Below, piece after piece: positions 19,244 to 29,858 of a DNA stretch of 64,000 bases; within the stretch, counting starts at the first letter, position 1; each line of letters begins with the position of its first letter. The position numbers were made by a program, and so were the translations under genes. Below the pieces are notes generated by a model. That model was not told the DNA's origin and made no database searches. It saw nothing but the letters and a program-made list of their open reading frames with translations. Source of the DNA: Arachidicoccus ginsenosidivorans (GTDB lineage: Bacteria; Bacteroidota; Bacteroidia; Chitinophagales; Chitinophagaceae); contig NZ_CP042434.1 of NCBI RefSeq assembly GCF_007971385.1, forward strand, positions 4,340,001 through 4,404,000, given 5' to 3'.

Positions 19244-20428
19244 TTAGATTTTAGCCAGCGCCTGTTCAATATCGTATAGGATATCGTCAGGATGTTCCAG
19301 ACCAACAGAAATGCGGATCAGCCCCGGGGTAATGCCTACTTTGGCTCTCTCTTCTTCGGTGAGTTTACCATGTGTCGTGCTGGCCGGATGGGAGGCAATA
19401 CTTCTGGAATCACCCAGGTTAGGTGTGAGCGATAACAGCTCCAGGCTGTCCATGAACTTAGCGCCTGCGGCTATCCCACCTTTGATTTCAAAGCAGACGA
19501 TACCACCACCGGCTTTCATTTGCTTTTTGGCGATCTCATATTGCGGGTGACTGGGGAGCATTGGATATTTCAACCATTCAATCTGGGGATTCTTTTCCAG
19601 TCTTTCTGCCACTTTTAAAGCACTTTCAGAGTGCCTGTTAATGCGGATAGACAGCGTTTCCAGACTTTTGCTTAAGACCCATGCATTAAAGGCAGAAAGC
19701 GCCGGTCCGGAGTTGCGACAAAATAAATAGATCTCATGGATCAGTTCTTTTTTACCAACAACTACGCCACCCAGGACCCTGCCCTGGCCGTCCATCCACT
19801 TAGTAGCGGAGTGAAGTACGATATCTGCACCAAAATCTACGGGTGTCTGTAATACCGGTGTGGCAAAACAGTTATCTACATTAAAAATAATACCGTGTTT
19901 TTTGGTCAGTTTGCCCACTGCCTCCAGATCCACCAGTTCGAGTTGTGGATTGGTGGGTGTTTCCAGATAGACCATTTTGGTATTGGGTTTAATTTCTTTT
20001 TCCCAGCAACTGATATCATCAGCGGGTACAAAAGTATATTCAATACCAAATTTATCCAGAAATTTAGTGACGACGGTTACCGTACCACCAAAGATAGAGC
20101 GGCAGCAAAGCAGGTGATCTCCTGTTTTCAAAAGCGCCATAAAAGAACTGAATACTGCTGCCATACCGCTGGCTACAGCATACCCAGCTTCGCATTTTTC
20201 CATTGCCGCTACTTTTGCTGCAAATTCATCTACGTTAGGGTTGCTGTATCTGCTATAAATATTATCGTCGGTTTCTCCGGCAAAAGCTGCCCGCATATTA
20301 TCGGCTTTGTCAAAAACAAAGCTGCTGGTAAGATATATGGGGGTAGAATGTTCGTGTTGAGCCGTTGTGGGCGTCTGCAGACGGATCGCCTCGGTCTCAG
20401 GGTGTAATTTTCTATTTGACATGTACAA
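19244..20428 (-). CDS. metZ: Trans-sulfuration PLP enzyme, probable O-succinyl/O-acetylhomoserine sulfhydrylase
   Basis: Forms homocysteine from activated homoserine and sulfide in methionine synthesis. A 394-residue Cys/Met-metabolism PLP enzyme: STPIYLTSSFVFDKADNMRA, IYSRYSNPNVDEFAAKVAAM, GYAVASGMAAVFSSFMALLK, VYLETPTNPQLELVDLEAVG, VDNCFATPVLQTPVDFGADI, the PLP lysine in HSATKWMDGQGRVLGG, and the C-terminal SLGDSRS-like TPNLGDSRSIASHPASTTHG. ATG codons at 20428 and 20422 are both possible starts. Cystathionine gamma-synthase or gamma-lyase activity cannot be excluded by eye, but the motif set resembles MetZ. It follows the OsmC gene by 81 bp on the same strand. Confidence 0.82.
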   Translation of the reverse strand: MYMSNRKLHPETEAIRLQTPTTAQHEHSTPIYLTSSFVFDKADNMRAAFAGETDDNIYSRYSNPNVDEFAAKVAAMEKCEAGYAVASGMAAVFSSFMALLKTGDHLLCCRSIFGGTVTVVTKFLDKFGIEYTFVPADDISCWEKEIKPNTKMVYLETPTNPQLELVDLEAVGKLTKKHGIIFNVDNCFATPVLQTPVDFGADIVLHSATKWMDGQGRVLGGVVVGKKELIHEIYLFCRNSGPALSAFNAWVLSKSLETLSIRINRHSESALKVAERLEKNPQIEWLKYPMLPSHPQYEIAKKQMKAGGGIVCFEIKGGIAAGAKFMDSLELLSLTPNLGDSRSIASHPASTTHGKLTEEERAKVGITPGLIRISVGLEHPDDILYDIEQALAKI

Positions 20429-20509
20429 TTTAAAATTATGCTATAATGATAGGATAAATAAAGATGATTACTTCCTGTGAGGCTCCTCCAAGTGCCTGGT
20501 ACAGAAAAA

Positions 20510-20934
20510 TTACTGACCGTTTAAGATCAGTTCATATTTGATGGTGGCACCTGCCGCTCGAAGCGTGGCTGCGACCGAGCAGTACTTATCCAAAGAAAGG
20601 TCAATGGCCTTTTTAGCGCTTAGCCTGTCGACATCTCCATCAATACTGAAGGTCATAAAGATTTCTGTCCAAAGGGAAGGCTCCTTTCCAGATTGTCTTT
20701 CTCCGTTAACAGTCACCTTATAATCTGTAATTTCTTGCTTTCTTTTTTAAGAATGGAGAGTATGTCAATACTGGCGCAACCTGCCAGGGCATTCAGTAAT
20801 AACCCCATAGGCCTGGCACCGTAACCAACACCGCCCATTTCTGGTTTGGTGTCCATTTTGGTGATCACACCGCTTTCATCAATGGAATCAAAGGCATAAT
20901 CGTGACCAGCGCGGATTAATTCTATTTGGGTCAT
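20510..20934 (-). CDS. OsmC/Ohr-family protein, split by an apparent 1-base frameshift
   Basis: OsmC-like peroxide/thiol-handling fold. The N-terminal frame (from ATG 20934) reads MTQIELIRAGHDYAFDSIDE, then PEMGGVGYGARPMGLLLNAL, AGCASIDILSILKK, with the conserved Cys in AGCASID. It then runs out of frame at the T6 run 20743-20748 (A6 in the coding sense). The other frame continues KQEITDYKVTVNGERQ, FMTFSIDGDVDRLSAKKAID and LSLDKYCSVAATLRAAGATI, which holds the second conserved Cys (KYCSV). One extra A joins the two halves into a protein of about 142 residues, the family length. Probable sequence error; the gene is likely functional. Confidence 0.85.
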
Positions 20935-21076
20935 AGTTTATCTATTTGGAGGGCAAAATTAGGTATAAAAGTGACACGGATGTACTGCTTTTATTAAATT
21001 TATGCCTTTCTGTCACTCAATTGTTATAATTGTGTCCCCCAAAATGCCAAAAGTGCCTACAATCAGAAATTGGAGT

Positions 21077-21084
21077 TATCTTTG
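21077..21084 (+). promoter_or_regulatory. Promoter -7 element TATCTTTG of trxA
   Basis: TATCTTTG 41 nt before the trxA ATG; a partial -33 match (TGCC) lies 19 bp upstream. Confidence 0.55.
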
Positions 21085-21125
21085 TATTTCAACCTAGTAA
21101 TTAATAAAACTTAAATTTAAAAGTT

Positions 21126-21443
21126 ATGGCATTAGAATTTACCGACGCCAACTTCCAAAATGAAGTGATTGCAAACGAAAAATTGACTGTTGTTGATTTT
21201 TGGGCAGAATGGTGTGGGCCATGCCGGGCCATCGGACCAGTTGTTGAAGAACTGGCTAAAGAGTATGACGGACAGGTAAAAGTAGGCAAACTCAATGTAG
21301 ATAATAATCCGGATGTCAGCGTTAAATATGGCATTACTTCCATACCAGCTATCCTCTTTATTAAAAACGGCGAAGTCGTAGACAAACAAATCGGTGCCGT
21401 TCCTAAATCCGTTTTGGAACAAAAAATTAAAGCCCATCTTTAA
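21126..21443 (+). CDS. trxA: Thioredoxin
   Basis: A small redox protein of 105 residues, the usual length. The active site is FWAEWCGPCRAIGPVVEELA (WCGPC at about residues 30-34), followed by VKVGKLNVDNNPDVSVKYGI, the cis-Pro loop SIPAILFIKNGEVVDK and IGAVPKSVLEQKI. No signal peptide, so cytoplasmic. Monocistronic, with its own promoter and a strong terminator. Confidence 0.97.
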   Translation: MALEFTDANFQNEVIANEKLTVVDFWAEWCGPCRAIGPVVEELAKEYDGQVKVGKLNVDNNPDVSVKYGITSIPAILFIKNGEVVDKQIGAVPKSVLEQKIKAHL

Positions 21444-21486
21444 TTTAGCTTACCAAGTGGCCTAAAGGCCATCAATAAGTGCACAA

Positions 21487-21530
21487 CCAACAAAAAAGTA
21501 CAGTATTGATTTACTGTACTTTTTTGTTGG
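21487..21530. terminator. trxA terminator, 19-bp perfect stem
   Basis: 21487-21505 pairs perfectly with 21512-21530 (loop TTGATT), with A6/T6 tracts inside the stem. It probably works in both directions, since the neighbouring gene at 21770-23412 converges on it. The rest of 21531-21769 shows nothing recognisable. Confidence 0.92.
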
Positions 21531-21769
21531 AAGTCACCTTGAATAAAGCCAGAATCACTGCCACCAGAAAAGATTAAAGTTTGCCCCGGCCCAATAAAAA
21601 ATGGCTGCTAAAACTGGAATTTTAGCATTCTCCCGGAGTTAAATTGTTAAAGTTCTGGTGCTTATACCCTTTCACGGGGTAAAGTTACTGTTGTATAGCA
21701 CTGGTTAACTGAATTTGGAGGTCATTACGGCTAATCATTGCCAGGTCACAACATACATTGTATCAGGCT

Positions 21770-23412
21770 TTAACCGCCCTTTTTAGGGAGTTTGTGGAGC
21801 GTTTTGGTGTTACTATTACTTCCACTACTACTACTGCTGCCACCAATCGGTTTTAATTTGGACTTTTTGGTCCGCTGATGGGACAAATAGCGCTCTCTGA
21901 GTACTTTTTGTACAGGTACACCGCGGATTTTACTGTCCAGCCAGGCCTGGATGTCCAGATACATAAAAGACCTCGTTTCCAGCGAGTTCTTCTCCAGTTT
22001 ATCCAGTTGTTGCTTTAAGCTTTTGAAGGCTGCAATCATGCGGCCCGGTGCCAGTTTAAAGGATCTTCTAAGGAAGGCAAATACTTGCTCTTCCACCAAA
22101 TTCAGATTCTTCATATTGGCCATGTAACGATAGACCGATTTTAGTAGGTATTCCAAAAGGTCCATATTGCCCAGTTCGTAATGCGCAATCAGGTGCAGCA
22201 ACCGGGCATAACATTGCAAATCCGTTCTGAGATCTGATTTCTGATGGATGATTTTATTTAAGTAATCAATGCAGCTACCGTTGTCACCACTGCCAAAATA
22301 AAGGCAGGCCATTTTATAGTAGAACACCAGCACACGGTGGGTATCCAGGTGCGCTTTGTACTGCGCCAGTTTATCTTCGATTACGCCAATCAGTTCAATT
22401 CCCTTTGTAAAAGTACCTTCCAAAAAATGCCGGTTGATCTCAGCGGTATACAGGTACATAAAGACCTGTATTTTGATATTCACACTGCTTTGGGCAATAG
22501 GAGACTGACTAAAATGCTCAAATACGCTGAGCACTTCTACAAATTTATCGTGGTTATTGGTGTCAAAATGAGCACTCAGCAGATTGTGCATGGCTTTAAC
22601 AAACAAAACGGGTTCGATCTGTTGCATATCTGGCTCCCTTATAAAAAGGTCAAACCATTTTTGGGTATAACGGTAAAACAGCCTGAGGTCCTGCAGGATA
22701 AAATGGTACCAGCTATGTGCCTGATAGTAATACATTTTGGCATAAAAAGATAGCTGCGTTACCTGCGTTTCCGGTAAATTAGTCTTAAAAAACAGCTGTA
22801 CCGCCAGGACATCTTTTTGGTCTCTGGCATGCCCCATCTTGATATACCAGCCATACATCTGTAGGGCCAGATTGGAGAGCTGGTTTTGCGCTGTTATTTT
22901 TCCAGTAACCTGATTTACAGCCTCTGAGAGCTGCTCTGCCCGGTCCTGCATGGACCGGGTAACATGCAGGAGCTCTATTTTTTTAGAGAGTTCCAGTGCC
23001 AGCAACAGCGAAACATGCTGGTGGTACATGGCTGCCTGTTGCTTTATTTTCTCCAGGGTTTTAAGGCTCTGGATATAAAGCCCTTTACTGTATAGAATAC
23101 GGGCATGGGCCATTTGCTCATTGAGCCACATTTCCAGGTTGGAGTCGTCTTTAAGTAGTCTAAGCGAGGTCAGGATCTGCCTGGACAGGTGCGCCTTCAT
23201 ATTGGATAGCTGCTGCTTCTTAATGGATTTGTTTTTTTGAGCAGCGCCACCTCATCGTATTCCTCCATTTTATCAAAGGCATCAAACAGCTGGACGATTT
23301 TCAGGTCTTCCGCACCGGAGTTTCGCTTGATAAAAAGCTTAAAATGGCGTTTTTCACTCTTTTCCAATGATTTAACCAGTTGGAAAAGCTCGTCATTTCT
23401 TCGATTGGGCAT
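21770..23412 (-). CDS. Conserved helical protein of unknown function, split by an apparent 1-base frameshift
   Basis: Not recognised as a named family. The probable start is ATG 23412 (MPNRRNDELFQLVKSLEKSE), rich in charged residues. The frame fails at the T7 run 23232-23238 (A7 in the coding sense): ALLKKNKSIKKQQLSN joins smoothly to MKAHLSRQILTSLRLLKDDS if one base is added, giving about 547 residues. The body is almost wholly alpha-helical with repeated Leu/Tyr/His patterns that resemble TPR-like repeats (LYSKGLYIQSLKTLEKIKQQ, YYKMACLYFGSGDNGSCIDY). The C-terminus is a basic, Ser-rich tail (GGSSSSSGSNSNTKTLHKLP). No signal or membrane segment. It converges on trxA and is divergent from leuA. 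Confidence 0.7.
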
Positions 23413-23501
23413 AGTAATTATCAATTTATCAAACCCTTGACACACGTGGGTTTAAGCCTTACAAAGCTACGTTTTTCACCGTAGATTCTGTGATAATTTG
23501 A

Positions 23502-23533
23502 TTTGATTGTCAAAGAAGGCCTAAATACATTTG
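23502..23533 (+). promoter_or_regulatory. leuA promoter TTTG-N20-TACATTTG, with a second TACATTTG
   Basis: TTTG at 23502-23505 and TACATTTG at 23526-23533, spaced 20 bp. A second identical TACATTTG lies at 23563-23570, 37 bp downstream and without a matching -33 box. The leader to leuA (23631) shows no leucine-codon peptide or terminator hairpin, so attenuation like that of ilv is not seen here. Confidence 0.65.
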
Positions 23534-23630
23534 AAAAATAAAGAAAAACGATCACAAAAACTTACATTTGTTTGTTTAATGTATATGATTACCACAATAC
23601 AAACAAATTAATTTAAATAACGCTAAGATT

Positions 23631-24779
23631 ATGTCTGAACACAAAATTGATATTTTCGACACCACCCTCAGAGATGGAGAACAAGTACCTGGTTGCAAAC
23701 TCAATACTACTGAGAAGGTTAAACTGGCGCTTGAACTTGAACTACTGGGCGTGGATATTATTGAGGCGGGTTTTCCGATCTCCAGCCCGGGTGATTTTCA
23801 CTCTGTGGAGCAGATCGCAAAGGCCGTTAAAGATGTGACCGTTTGTGGACTTACAAGAGCCGTACAAAAAGATATAGAAGTCGCTGCTGACGCGCTGAAG
23901 TTTGCCAACCGTCCCCGTATCCATACAGGGATTGGCTCTTCTGACAATCATATTAAGTATAAATTCAACACTACCCGTGAGAAAATTATTGAACGCGCTA
24001 CAGCTGCCGTTAAACTGGCCCGCAATCTGGTTCCTGATGTGGAATTTTTTGCAGAGGATGCCGGTAGAGCGGATATCGTGTTTTTGGCGCAGTTAATTGA
24101 AGCGGTGATCGCCGCCGGCGCCACAGTTGTCAATATTCCGGATACAACCGGTTTTTGTTTACCGCATCAGTATGCAGAGAAAATTGCCTATTTGGTTAGT
24201 AATGTCAAAGGCATTGAAAAGGCCACTATTTCCTGCCATTGCCACAATGACCTGGGGCTGGCGACGGCCAATTCCCTGGCAGGCGTCATTGCCGGCGCGC
24301 GCCAGATAGAATGTACGATTAATGGCATCGGTGAAAGAGCCGGTAATACTTCTTTGGAAGAAGTGGCCATGGCCATCAAAAAACATCCGGAACTGGGACT
24401 ATATACCAATATCGAGAGCACACGTCTTCATGGCTTAAGTAAACAAGTCTCCGATACCATGCGTATGCCGGTGCAACCCAATAAAGCCATTGTGGGTGAC
24501 AATGCCTTTGCGCACTCCTCTGGTATTCATCAGGATGGCTTCTTAAAAGAAGCCACCACTTATGAGATTATTGATCCCATGGAAGTGGGCGCCGATATCT
24601 CTAAAATTGTGCTGACAGCCAGAAGCGGCAGGAGCGCCTTGGCTTTTCGGTTTAAAAAGCTGGGACATGACTTTACCAGAGACCAGGTAGATGTACTCTA
24701 TGAAAGATTTCTGGCCGTAGCGGACGAGAAAAAAGAAGTCACAGACGAGGATCTGGCTAGTCTGGCCAGCAGCATATAA
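23631..24779 (+). CDS. leuA: 2-isopropylmalate synthase, short form without the C-terminal regulatory domain
   Basis: Condenses acetyl-CoA with 2-oxoisovalerate, the first step of leucine synthesis. The HMGL-like TIM barrel begins [20 protein letters not shown] and contains [36 protein letters not shown] (metal ligands), [20 protein letters not shown] and [20 protein letters not shown]. The protein ends at residue 382, soon after the communicator region, whereas full-length LeuA has about 510-550 residues with a leucine-binding domain. Leucine feedback through that domain is therefore not expected. Homocitrate or citramalate synthase relatives are possible, but the leuCDB context favours leuA. 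Confidence 0.93.
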   Translation: MSEHKIDIFDTTLRDGEQVPGCKLNTTEKVKLALELELLGVDIIEAGFPISSPGDFHSVEQIAKAVKDVTVCGLTRAVQKDIEVAADALKFANRPRIHTGIGSSDNHIKYKFNTTREKIIERATAAVKLARNLVPDVEFFAEDAGRADIVFLAQLIEAVIAAGATVVNIPDTTGFCLPHQYAEKIAYLVSNVKGIEKATISCHCHNDLGLATANSLAGVIAGARQIECTINGIGERAGNTSLEEVAMAIKKHPELGLYTNIESTRLHGLSKQVSDTMRMPVQPNKAIVGDNAFAHSSGIHQDGFLKEATTYEIIDPMEVGADISKIVLTARSGRSALAFRFKKLGHDFTRDQVDVLYERFLAVADEKKEVTDEDLASLASSI

Positions 24780-24843
24780 GCCCCTAAGCACAGATAACGA
24801 TTCAAATTCTATTCAATATTTTTAAGATTTTTTATTCAGTGAT

Positions 24844-26244
24844 ATGAGCAAGAAAACATTATTTGATAAAATCTGGGATACCCATGTTGTAAAACAGATC
24901 AAGGATGGTCCTTCCGTTTTATACATTGACCGTCATTTTATCCATGAAGTTACCAGTCCGCAGGCTTTTAAAGGCCTTGAAAAAAGAGGCCTGCCGGTCT
25001 TTAGACCCCAGCAGGTTGTCGCCACAGCGGACCACAACGTCCCTACCCTCAATCAGGAACTACCCATTAAAGAAGAACTCAGTCGGATTCAGGTACAGAC
25101 CCTTAAGGACAACTGCGCCAAATTCGGGATTGAACTCTATGGCCTGGGACATCCCTTTCAGGGCATTGTCCATGTGATCGGACCTGAACTGGGGGTAACC
25201 CAGCCGGGTTGTACTTATGTCTGTGGGGACAGCCACACCAGTACACATGGCGCTTTTGGCTCCATTGCCTTTGGTATTGGCACCAGTGAAGTGGAAATGG
25301 TACTGGCCACCCAGTGTCTTTTGCAAAGCAAACCTAAACTGATGCGTATCTCCGTAGACGGAGACCTGGGCAAAGGCGTCACTTCTAAAGATATTGTCCT
25401 GTATATCCTGGCGCAGATCTCTGCCAGCGGTGCGACAGGATACGCGGTTGAATTTGCCGGCAGCGCGATCCGTGCACTCACGATGGAAGCCCGCATGACA
25501 ATCTGTAATATGAGTATTGAAATGGGTGCCCGTTGCGGCATGATCGCACCGGACCAGACCACTTTTGACTATGTAAAAGGGCGCAAGTTTGCACCTCAGG
25601 GTGCAGACTGGGATAAAAAGCTGGCCGAATGGCAACAGCTGTATTCCGATCAGGACAGTGTTTTTGATAAAGAATATCATTTTAAGGCCGAGGATATCGA
25701 ACCAATGATTACCTATGGTACCAATCCTGGTATGGGAATTGGCGTTACCGGTCATGTGCCTGAACTCAGTGAGATCAGTCAGCGTGATCAGCCTGCTTTT
25801 GAAAAGTCCATACAATATATGGGCCTTAAGGCAGGTGAGCATATTATGGGCCATCCGGTGGATTATGTATTTATCGGTAGTTGTACCAATTCCCGTATTG
25901 AAGATCTGCGCCAGGTTGCTGCCTTTGTCAAAGGCAAGCAAAAGGCCGAAGGCGTTACTTGCTGGGTCGTTCCTGGCAGCAAACAGGTAGAAGCCCAGGC
26001 AAAGGAGGAAGGCATTGATAAAATCTTGGAAGCCGCAGGCTTTCAGCTGCGCCAACCAGGTTGTAGTGCCTGCCTTGGTATGAATGAGGATAAGATTCCG
26101 GCCGGCAAATATTGTATCTCTACTTCCAATAGAAATTTTGAAGGTCGTCAGGGACCAAATGCCCGCACCATGCTGGCAAGTCCACTTATGGCGGCAGCTG
26201 CCGCCGTTACCGGTAAGGTATGCGACGTTCGGGAACTGGTGTAA
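24844..26244 (+). CDS. leuC: 3-isopropylmalate dehydratase large subunit
   Basis: Aconitase-family [4Fe-4S] enzyme that isomerises 2- to 3-isopropylmalate with LeuD. It has 466 residues, full length. Motifs: [32 protein letters not shown], and the three cluster cysteines in [14 protein letters not shown] and [21 protein letters not shown]-terminal [20 protein letters not shown] and [20 protein letters not shown] are also typical. It lies 64 bp after leuA and 67 bp before leuD. Confidence 0.97.
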   Translation: MSKKTLFDKIWDTHVVKQIKDGPSVLYIDRHFIHEVTSPQAFKGLEKRGLPVFRPQQVVATADHNVPTLNQELPIKEELSRIQVQTLKDNCAKFGIELYGLGHPFQGIVHVIGPELGVTQPGCTYVCGDSHTSTHGAFGSIAFGIGTSEVEMVLATQCLLQSKPKLMRISVDGDLGKGVTSKDIVLYILAQISASGATGYAVEFAGSAIRALTMEARMTICNMSIEMGARCGMIAPDQTTFDYVKGRKFAPQGADWDKKLAEWQQLYSDQDSVFDKEYHFKAEDIEPMITYGTNPGMGIGVTGHVPELSEISQRDQPAFEKSIQYMGLKAGEHIMGHPVDYVFIGSCTNSRIEDLRQVAAFVKGKQKAEGVTCWVVPGSKQVEAQAKEEGIDKILEAAGFQLRQPGCSACLGMNEDKIPAGKYCISTSNRNFEGRQGPNARTMLASPLMAAAAAVTGKVCDVRELV

Positions 26245-26311
26245 GGCAACCCAACACTGGTTAACCTACCATGGTCATTCAAAATTTTAAAAAAGTATTT
26301 AATTATTAGTA

Positions 26312-26908
26312 ATGAGTAAAGCAATTAATCTTATAAAGTCAACGGTGGTTCCTTTGAACCTGGAAAATATTGATACCGATCAGATCATCCCCGCCCGCTT
26401 TTTAAAGGCCACCAGCCGGGAAGGATTTGGGGAGAATCTCTTTCGGGACTGGCGTTTTGAAAATAATAATCCTTTAGAGCCTAAAAAGGATTTTGTGTTG
26501 AATAACCCGATTTATGCTGGAAAAATCCTTGTGGCAGCCAAGAATTTTGGCTGCGGTTCTTCCAGAGAACATGCGGCCTGGGCGATTAAAGACTACGGTT
26601 TTGATGTGGTGGTCAGCAGCTTTTTTGCAGATATTTTTAAAAACAATGCCCTCAATAACTTTTTGGTGCCGGTTACGGTATCTGAAGGTTTTTTGCAGCA
26701 GATCTTTACGGCAGTGGAAAAAGACCCCAAAACAGAAATCGCAGTTAGCGTGGCTGATCAGACCATTACCATTTTAGCGACCGGCGAAAAAGAAAGCTTT
26801 GAAATTAATCATTATAAAAAAGACTGTTTACTAAACGGTTTTGATGATATTGATTACCTGCTCAATATGCGGGGCGAAATCACCGCCTATGAACAGCAGC
26901 TGGGATAG
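26312..26908 (+). CDS. leuD: 3-isopropylmalate dehydratase small subunit
   Basis: The swivel-domain partner of LeuC. It has 198 residues, normal. Motifs: [40 protein letters not shown] (the conserved GCGSSRE loop), [20 protein letters not shown]. The gene ends 38 bp before the ABC ATPase gene, consistent with read-through in a leu operon. Confidence 0.97.
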   Translation: MSKAINLIKSTVVPLNLENIDTDQIIPARFLKATSREGFGENLFRDWRFENNNPLEPKKDFVLNNPIYAGKILVAAKNFGCGSSREHAAWAIKDYGFDVVVSSFFADIFKNNALNNFLVPVTVSEGFLQQIFTAVEKDPKTEIAVSVADQTITILATGEKESFEINHYKKDCLLNGFDDIDYLLNMRGEITAYEQQLG

Positions 26909-26946
26909 CATAATGCGTACAAATAAACAGTAATGCAGCAATTATC

Positions 26947-28496
26947 GTGAATACATCAACAATCATATTAGAAAATGTAAAGCTGTCAAGACCGGGTGGA
27001 TTTTGTATAAATGAGCTCAGTTTTGAATTGCCCAAGGGCGCCCATCTGGTGATTACCGGACCTTCTGGATCTGGCAAGACCAGTCTGGGGATGGCCCTTG
27101 CCGGCAAACTGTTTATCACCGGACGAGTGGATATCCAGCCGGTAATTCTACCATCCCTGCAAGGGGCCGTGCCGCAAACAACTGGTAAAAATGTCCAGAT
27201 GGTGGACCAGCGTTATACCATCAAAAACCGCAGCAATACGGTGGACGGCTATTACCAACAACGCTATAACAGCCTGGATAATGAGGACGCCTATAGCGTA
27301 ATGGAAGAGTTGCTGCAAGTTATTCGTCCTGGAGCGCGTCAGGATCCTAAAGCGCTTATTGAGCAGCATCTGGCCGCTTTTAATATTGGCTATCTGGCAG
27401 ATAAAACCTTGCTGACACTCTCCAGTGGAGAACACAAACGGTTTCAGCTGGTTAAAATGCTATTAAACCCGGCGCCTATTGTTATTTTGGATGAACCTTT
27501 TGTGGGCCTTGACGTAGCGGCAAGAGCAGCTTTAAATCAACTGCTGGTGCAGTTGACCCAAAAAGGTATTCAACTCATTACGCTGACAGGGGCAAGAAGT
27601 CATTTTCCAGAGGTGGCCACCCACGTACTGGAATTGCAGGCGGGTAAATCAACTTATTTTGGTCCGTTAGCCACTTATCAGGCGAGTTTTCATCCTACAG
27701 CTGAGCGCTATGACCTTACCGGATTAAATCTTAAGCGAATAAAAAGTCAGGCTGACAGTATTATAAAAATGGTTAACCTGCATATCAGTTATGCAGATAA
27801 ATTGATCTTTGATCAGCTGAACTGGACGGTAAAAGCTGGGGAGCGTTGGCTCCTCAAAGGACCGAATGGTGCGGGCAAATCTACTTTGCTTAGTTTGATC
27901 TATGGCGATAACCCCAGGGCCTATGCCAGTGAGATCTACTTATTTGGTAAAAAAAGAGGCACCGGGGAAAGTATTTGGGATATTAAAAAGCAGATGGGAT
28001 TTGTATCCCCTGAGCTGCATGCTTATTTTGATAAAAACATCACCTGTTTTTCGGTAGTTGCCAGCGGTTATTTTGATACCATGGGACTCTACCGCAAACT
28101 AAGCGATGAGCAATACGTCCAGATTAACAAGTGGTTAGATACCCTTGGCCTTCAATTAATCAAAGAGAAAAACTCTCTGAGATATCTACTGGCCAGCAAA
28201 GACTTATGCTGCTGCTGCGTGCTTTTATCAAAAATCCACCGCTGCTCATACTGGATGAACCTTGTCAGGGACTAGATCAGTGGCAGACAGAGGCTTTTGT
28301 GAAACTCGTGGAAGATTACTCGGAGCAAACAGGCGCCACACTGATCTATATCAGTCATTACGCCAGCGAAATTCCGGCGGTGGTTACTAAAGTGCTGGAA
28401 CTTACTGGTGATGGCCGGGGCGGTTACCTGACATATAATGCGCAAAATAATGAACCACTTAAAAAGAAGCTGGAAGTCTGCAATGCATCACCCTAG
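26947..28496 (+). CDS. Tandem ABC ATPase (ModF/PhrA-like), split by an apparent 1-base frameshift
   Basis: Two ABC ATPase domains with no membrane part, about 516 residues when joined, resembling E. coli ModF in size and layout. The start is GTG at 26947; the nearest upstream ATG hits a stop. Domain 1: VITGPSGSGKTSLGMALAGK, LSSGEHKRFQLVKMLLN, IVILDEPFVGLDVAARAALN. Domain 2: LKGPNGAGKSTLLSLIYGDN. At the A5 run 28168-28172 the frame is lost; the signature and Walker B continue in another frame: SEISTGQQRLMLLLRAFIKN, LLILDEPCQGLDQWQTEAFV, ending at 28496. One added A restores EKKLSEISTGQQRL. The gene's role in a leucine operon is not known. Confidence 0.82.
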
Positions 28497-28616
28497 CCGT
28501 AGTAGAAATGATCCCTGATAGGACAGCTAAAAAGAGCAGCAAGTATTAGTGGATTAAATTGACGTAGAAAGAAGCAAATGATTGAAACAATAGAACAGAT
28601 TTAAAATAAAAAAGTA

Positions 28617-29738
28617 ATGAAAAAGAGTATTACGGTCATCTTAGGTGATGGTATCGGACCAGAGGTTACAGAGCAATCCATCAAAATTTTAAATGCGGTC
28701 GGCGAACAGTTCGGCCATGAATTTACGTATGACTACCAATTAATGGGTGCCGTAGCCATCGATGAAACTGGTAATCCCCTGCCTGATGCGACGATAGAAT
28801 CGGCACTCAAAACAGATGCTGTGCTATTTGGGGCCATTGGTCATCCTAAATATGATAACGATCCTTCCGCTAAAGTCCGTCCTGAACAAGGGCTGTTAAA
28901 GCTGCGTAGTTCCCTGCAGCTATTTGCCAATATTCGCCCGGTAATCACCTACCCTGCCCTGAGTCATTTGTCGCCTTTAAAGCCAGAGAAAATGGAAGGC
29001 GTGGACTTTGTAATTTTCAGAGAGTTGACCGGCGGTATTTATTTTGGTGAAAAGAAAATTAATGAAGAGAAAACCGAAGCATCAGACCTTTGTAGCTATA
29101 CCCGCCCGGAAATAGAAAGAATCGCCCATCTGGCCTTCCAGTACGCCGCAAGGCCTGAACGCCGAAAAAAACTGACCCTGGTTGACAAGGCCAATGTACT
29201 GGAAACCTCTCGTCTGTGGCGTAAAGTTGTACAGGATATCGCACCATCTTATCCGGATATTGCTGTTGATTATATGTTTGTAGACAATGCAGCCATGCAG
29301 ATCATTGTCAATCCAAAACAATTTGATGTTGTTCTTACAGAGAATATGTTTGGGGATATTATCAGCGATGAGTCCAGTGTGCTGAGTGGTTCACTGGGAT
29401 TATTGCCTTCCTCTTCTGTGGGCACCGGCACCGTATTGTTTGAACCCATTCACGGTTCTTATCCGCAGGCAGCTGGTAAAGATATCGCCAATCCGATTGG
29501 GTCCATTTTAAGTGCTGCTATGATGCTGGAGCATTTTCAGATGAATGAAGAAGCGGCGCTCGTTAGAAAGGCGGTGGCCTGGACCCTGGCCCAAGGTTTT
29601 GTCAGTCAGGATATTGACAACGTCAATAATTATGGCACCAGTGTGATCGGGGATCTGATAAAAGATTTTATTGAGCAAAAAATCCCGGCTGATGTCAATA
29701 AAAAATCTGTAGAACTGGGTAAATCAACCATTATTTAA
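28617..29738 (+). CDS. leuB: 3-isopropylmalate dehydrogenase
   Basis: NAD-dependent oxidative decarboxylation of 3-isopropylmalate to 2-oxoisocaproate. It has 373 residues, full length. Motifs: ITVILGDGIGPEVTEQSIKI, GAIGHPKYDNDPSAKVRPEQ, LLKLRSSLQLFANIRPV, FVIFRELTGGIYFGEKK, TENMFGDIISDESSVLSGSL and FEPIHGSYPQAAGKDIANPI. It lies 120 bp after the ABC gene. No clear terminator follows before the ilv promoter region. Confidence 0.97.
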   Translation: MKKSITVILGDGIGPEVTEQSIKILNAVGEQFGHEFTYDYQLMGAVAIDETGNPLPDATIESALKTDAVLFGAIGHPKYDNDPSAKVRPEQGLLKLRSSLQLFANIRPVITYPALSHLSPLKPEKMEGVDFVIFRELTGGIYFGEKKINEEKTEASDLCSYTRPEIERIAHLAFQYAARPERRKKLTLVDKANVLETSRLWRKVVQDIAPSYPDIAVDYMFVDNAAMQIIVNPKQFDVVLTENMFGDIISDESSVLSGSLGLLPSSSVGTGTVLFEPIHGSYPQAAGKDIANPIGSILSAAMMLEHFQMNEEAALVRKAVAWTLAQGFVSQDIDNVNNYGTSVIGDLIKDFIEQKIPADVNKKSVELGKSTII

Positions 29739-29815
29739 AGTGTTTTTCTTTAAAGGGTTATAAGGCTGATCAAAATATTTTTTTCAGCTATTGTTCTTTG
29801 TTTAATATTTTTTTC

Positions 29816-29823
29816 TACATTTG
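29816..29823 (+). promoter_or_regulatory. ilv operon promoter -7 element TACATTTG
   Basis: TACATTTG starts the ilv leader region. A TTTG lies 15 bp and a TTG 22 bp upstream, so the -33 spacing is not ideal. Using the rnpB spacing, transcription would start near 29828, about 31 nt before the leader peptide ATG. Confidence 0.6.
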
Positions 29824-29858
29824 TTTTCGCTGAGAGAAAATGCAGCGCATTCTATTAA

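Noticed and set aside
20429..20509. A possible SAM riboswitch before the sulfhydrylase gene
   Set aside because: The short gap after OsmC lacks the conserved SAM riboswitch core sequences and a following terminator.
23446..23630. A possible leucine leader-peptide attenuator before leuA
   Set aside because: No short ORF with leucine codons and no terminator hairpin are present; only promoter elements are seen.
28165..28175. Programmed -1 frameshift in the tandem ABC gene
   Set aside because: The site reads GAG AAA AAC, so the P-site tRNA would mispair on slipping. The same one-base loss is seen at many other homopolymers in the window, so a sequence error is simpler.
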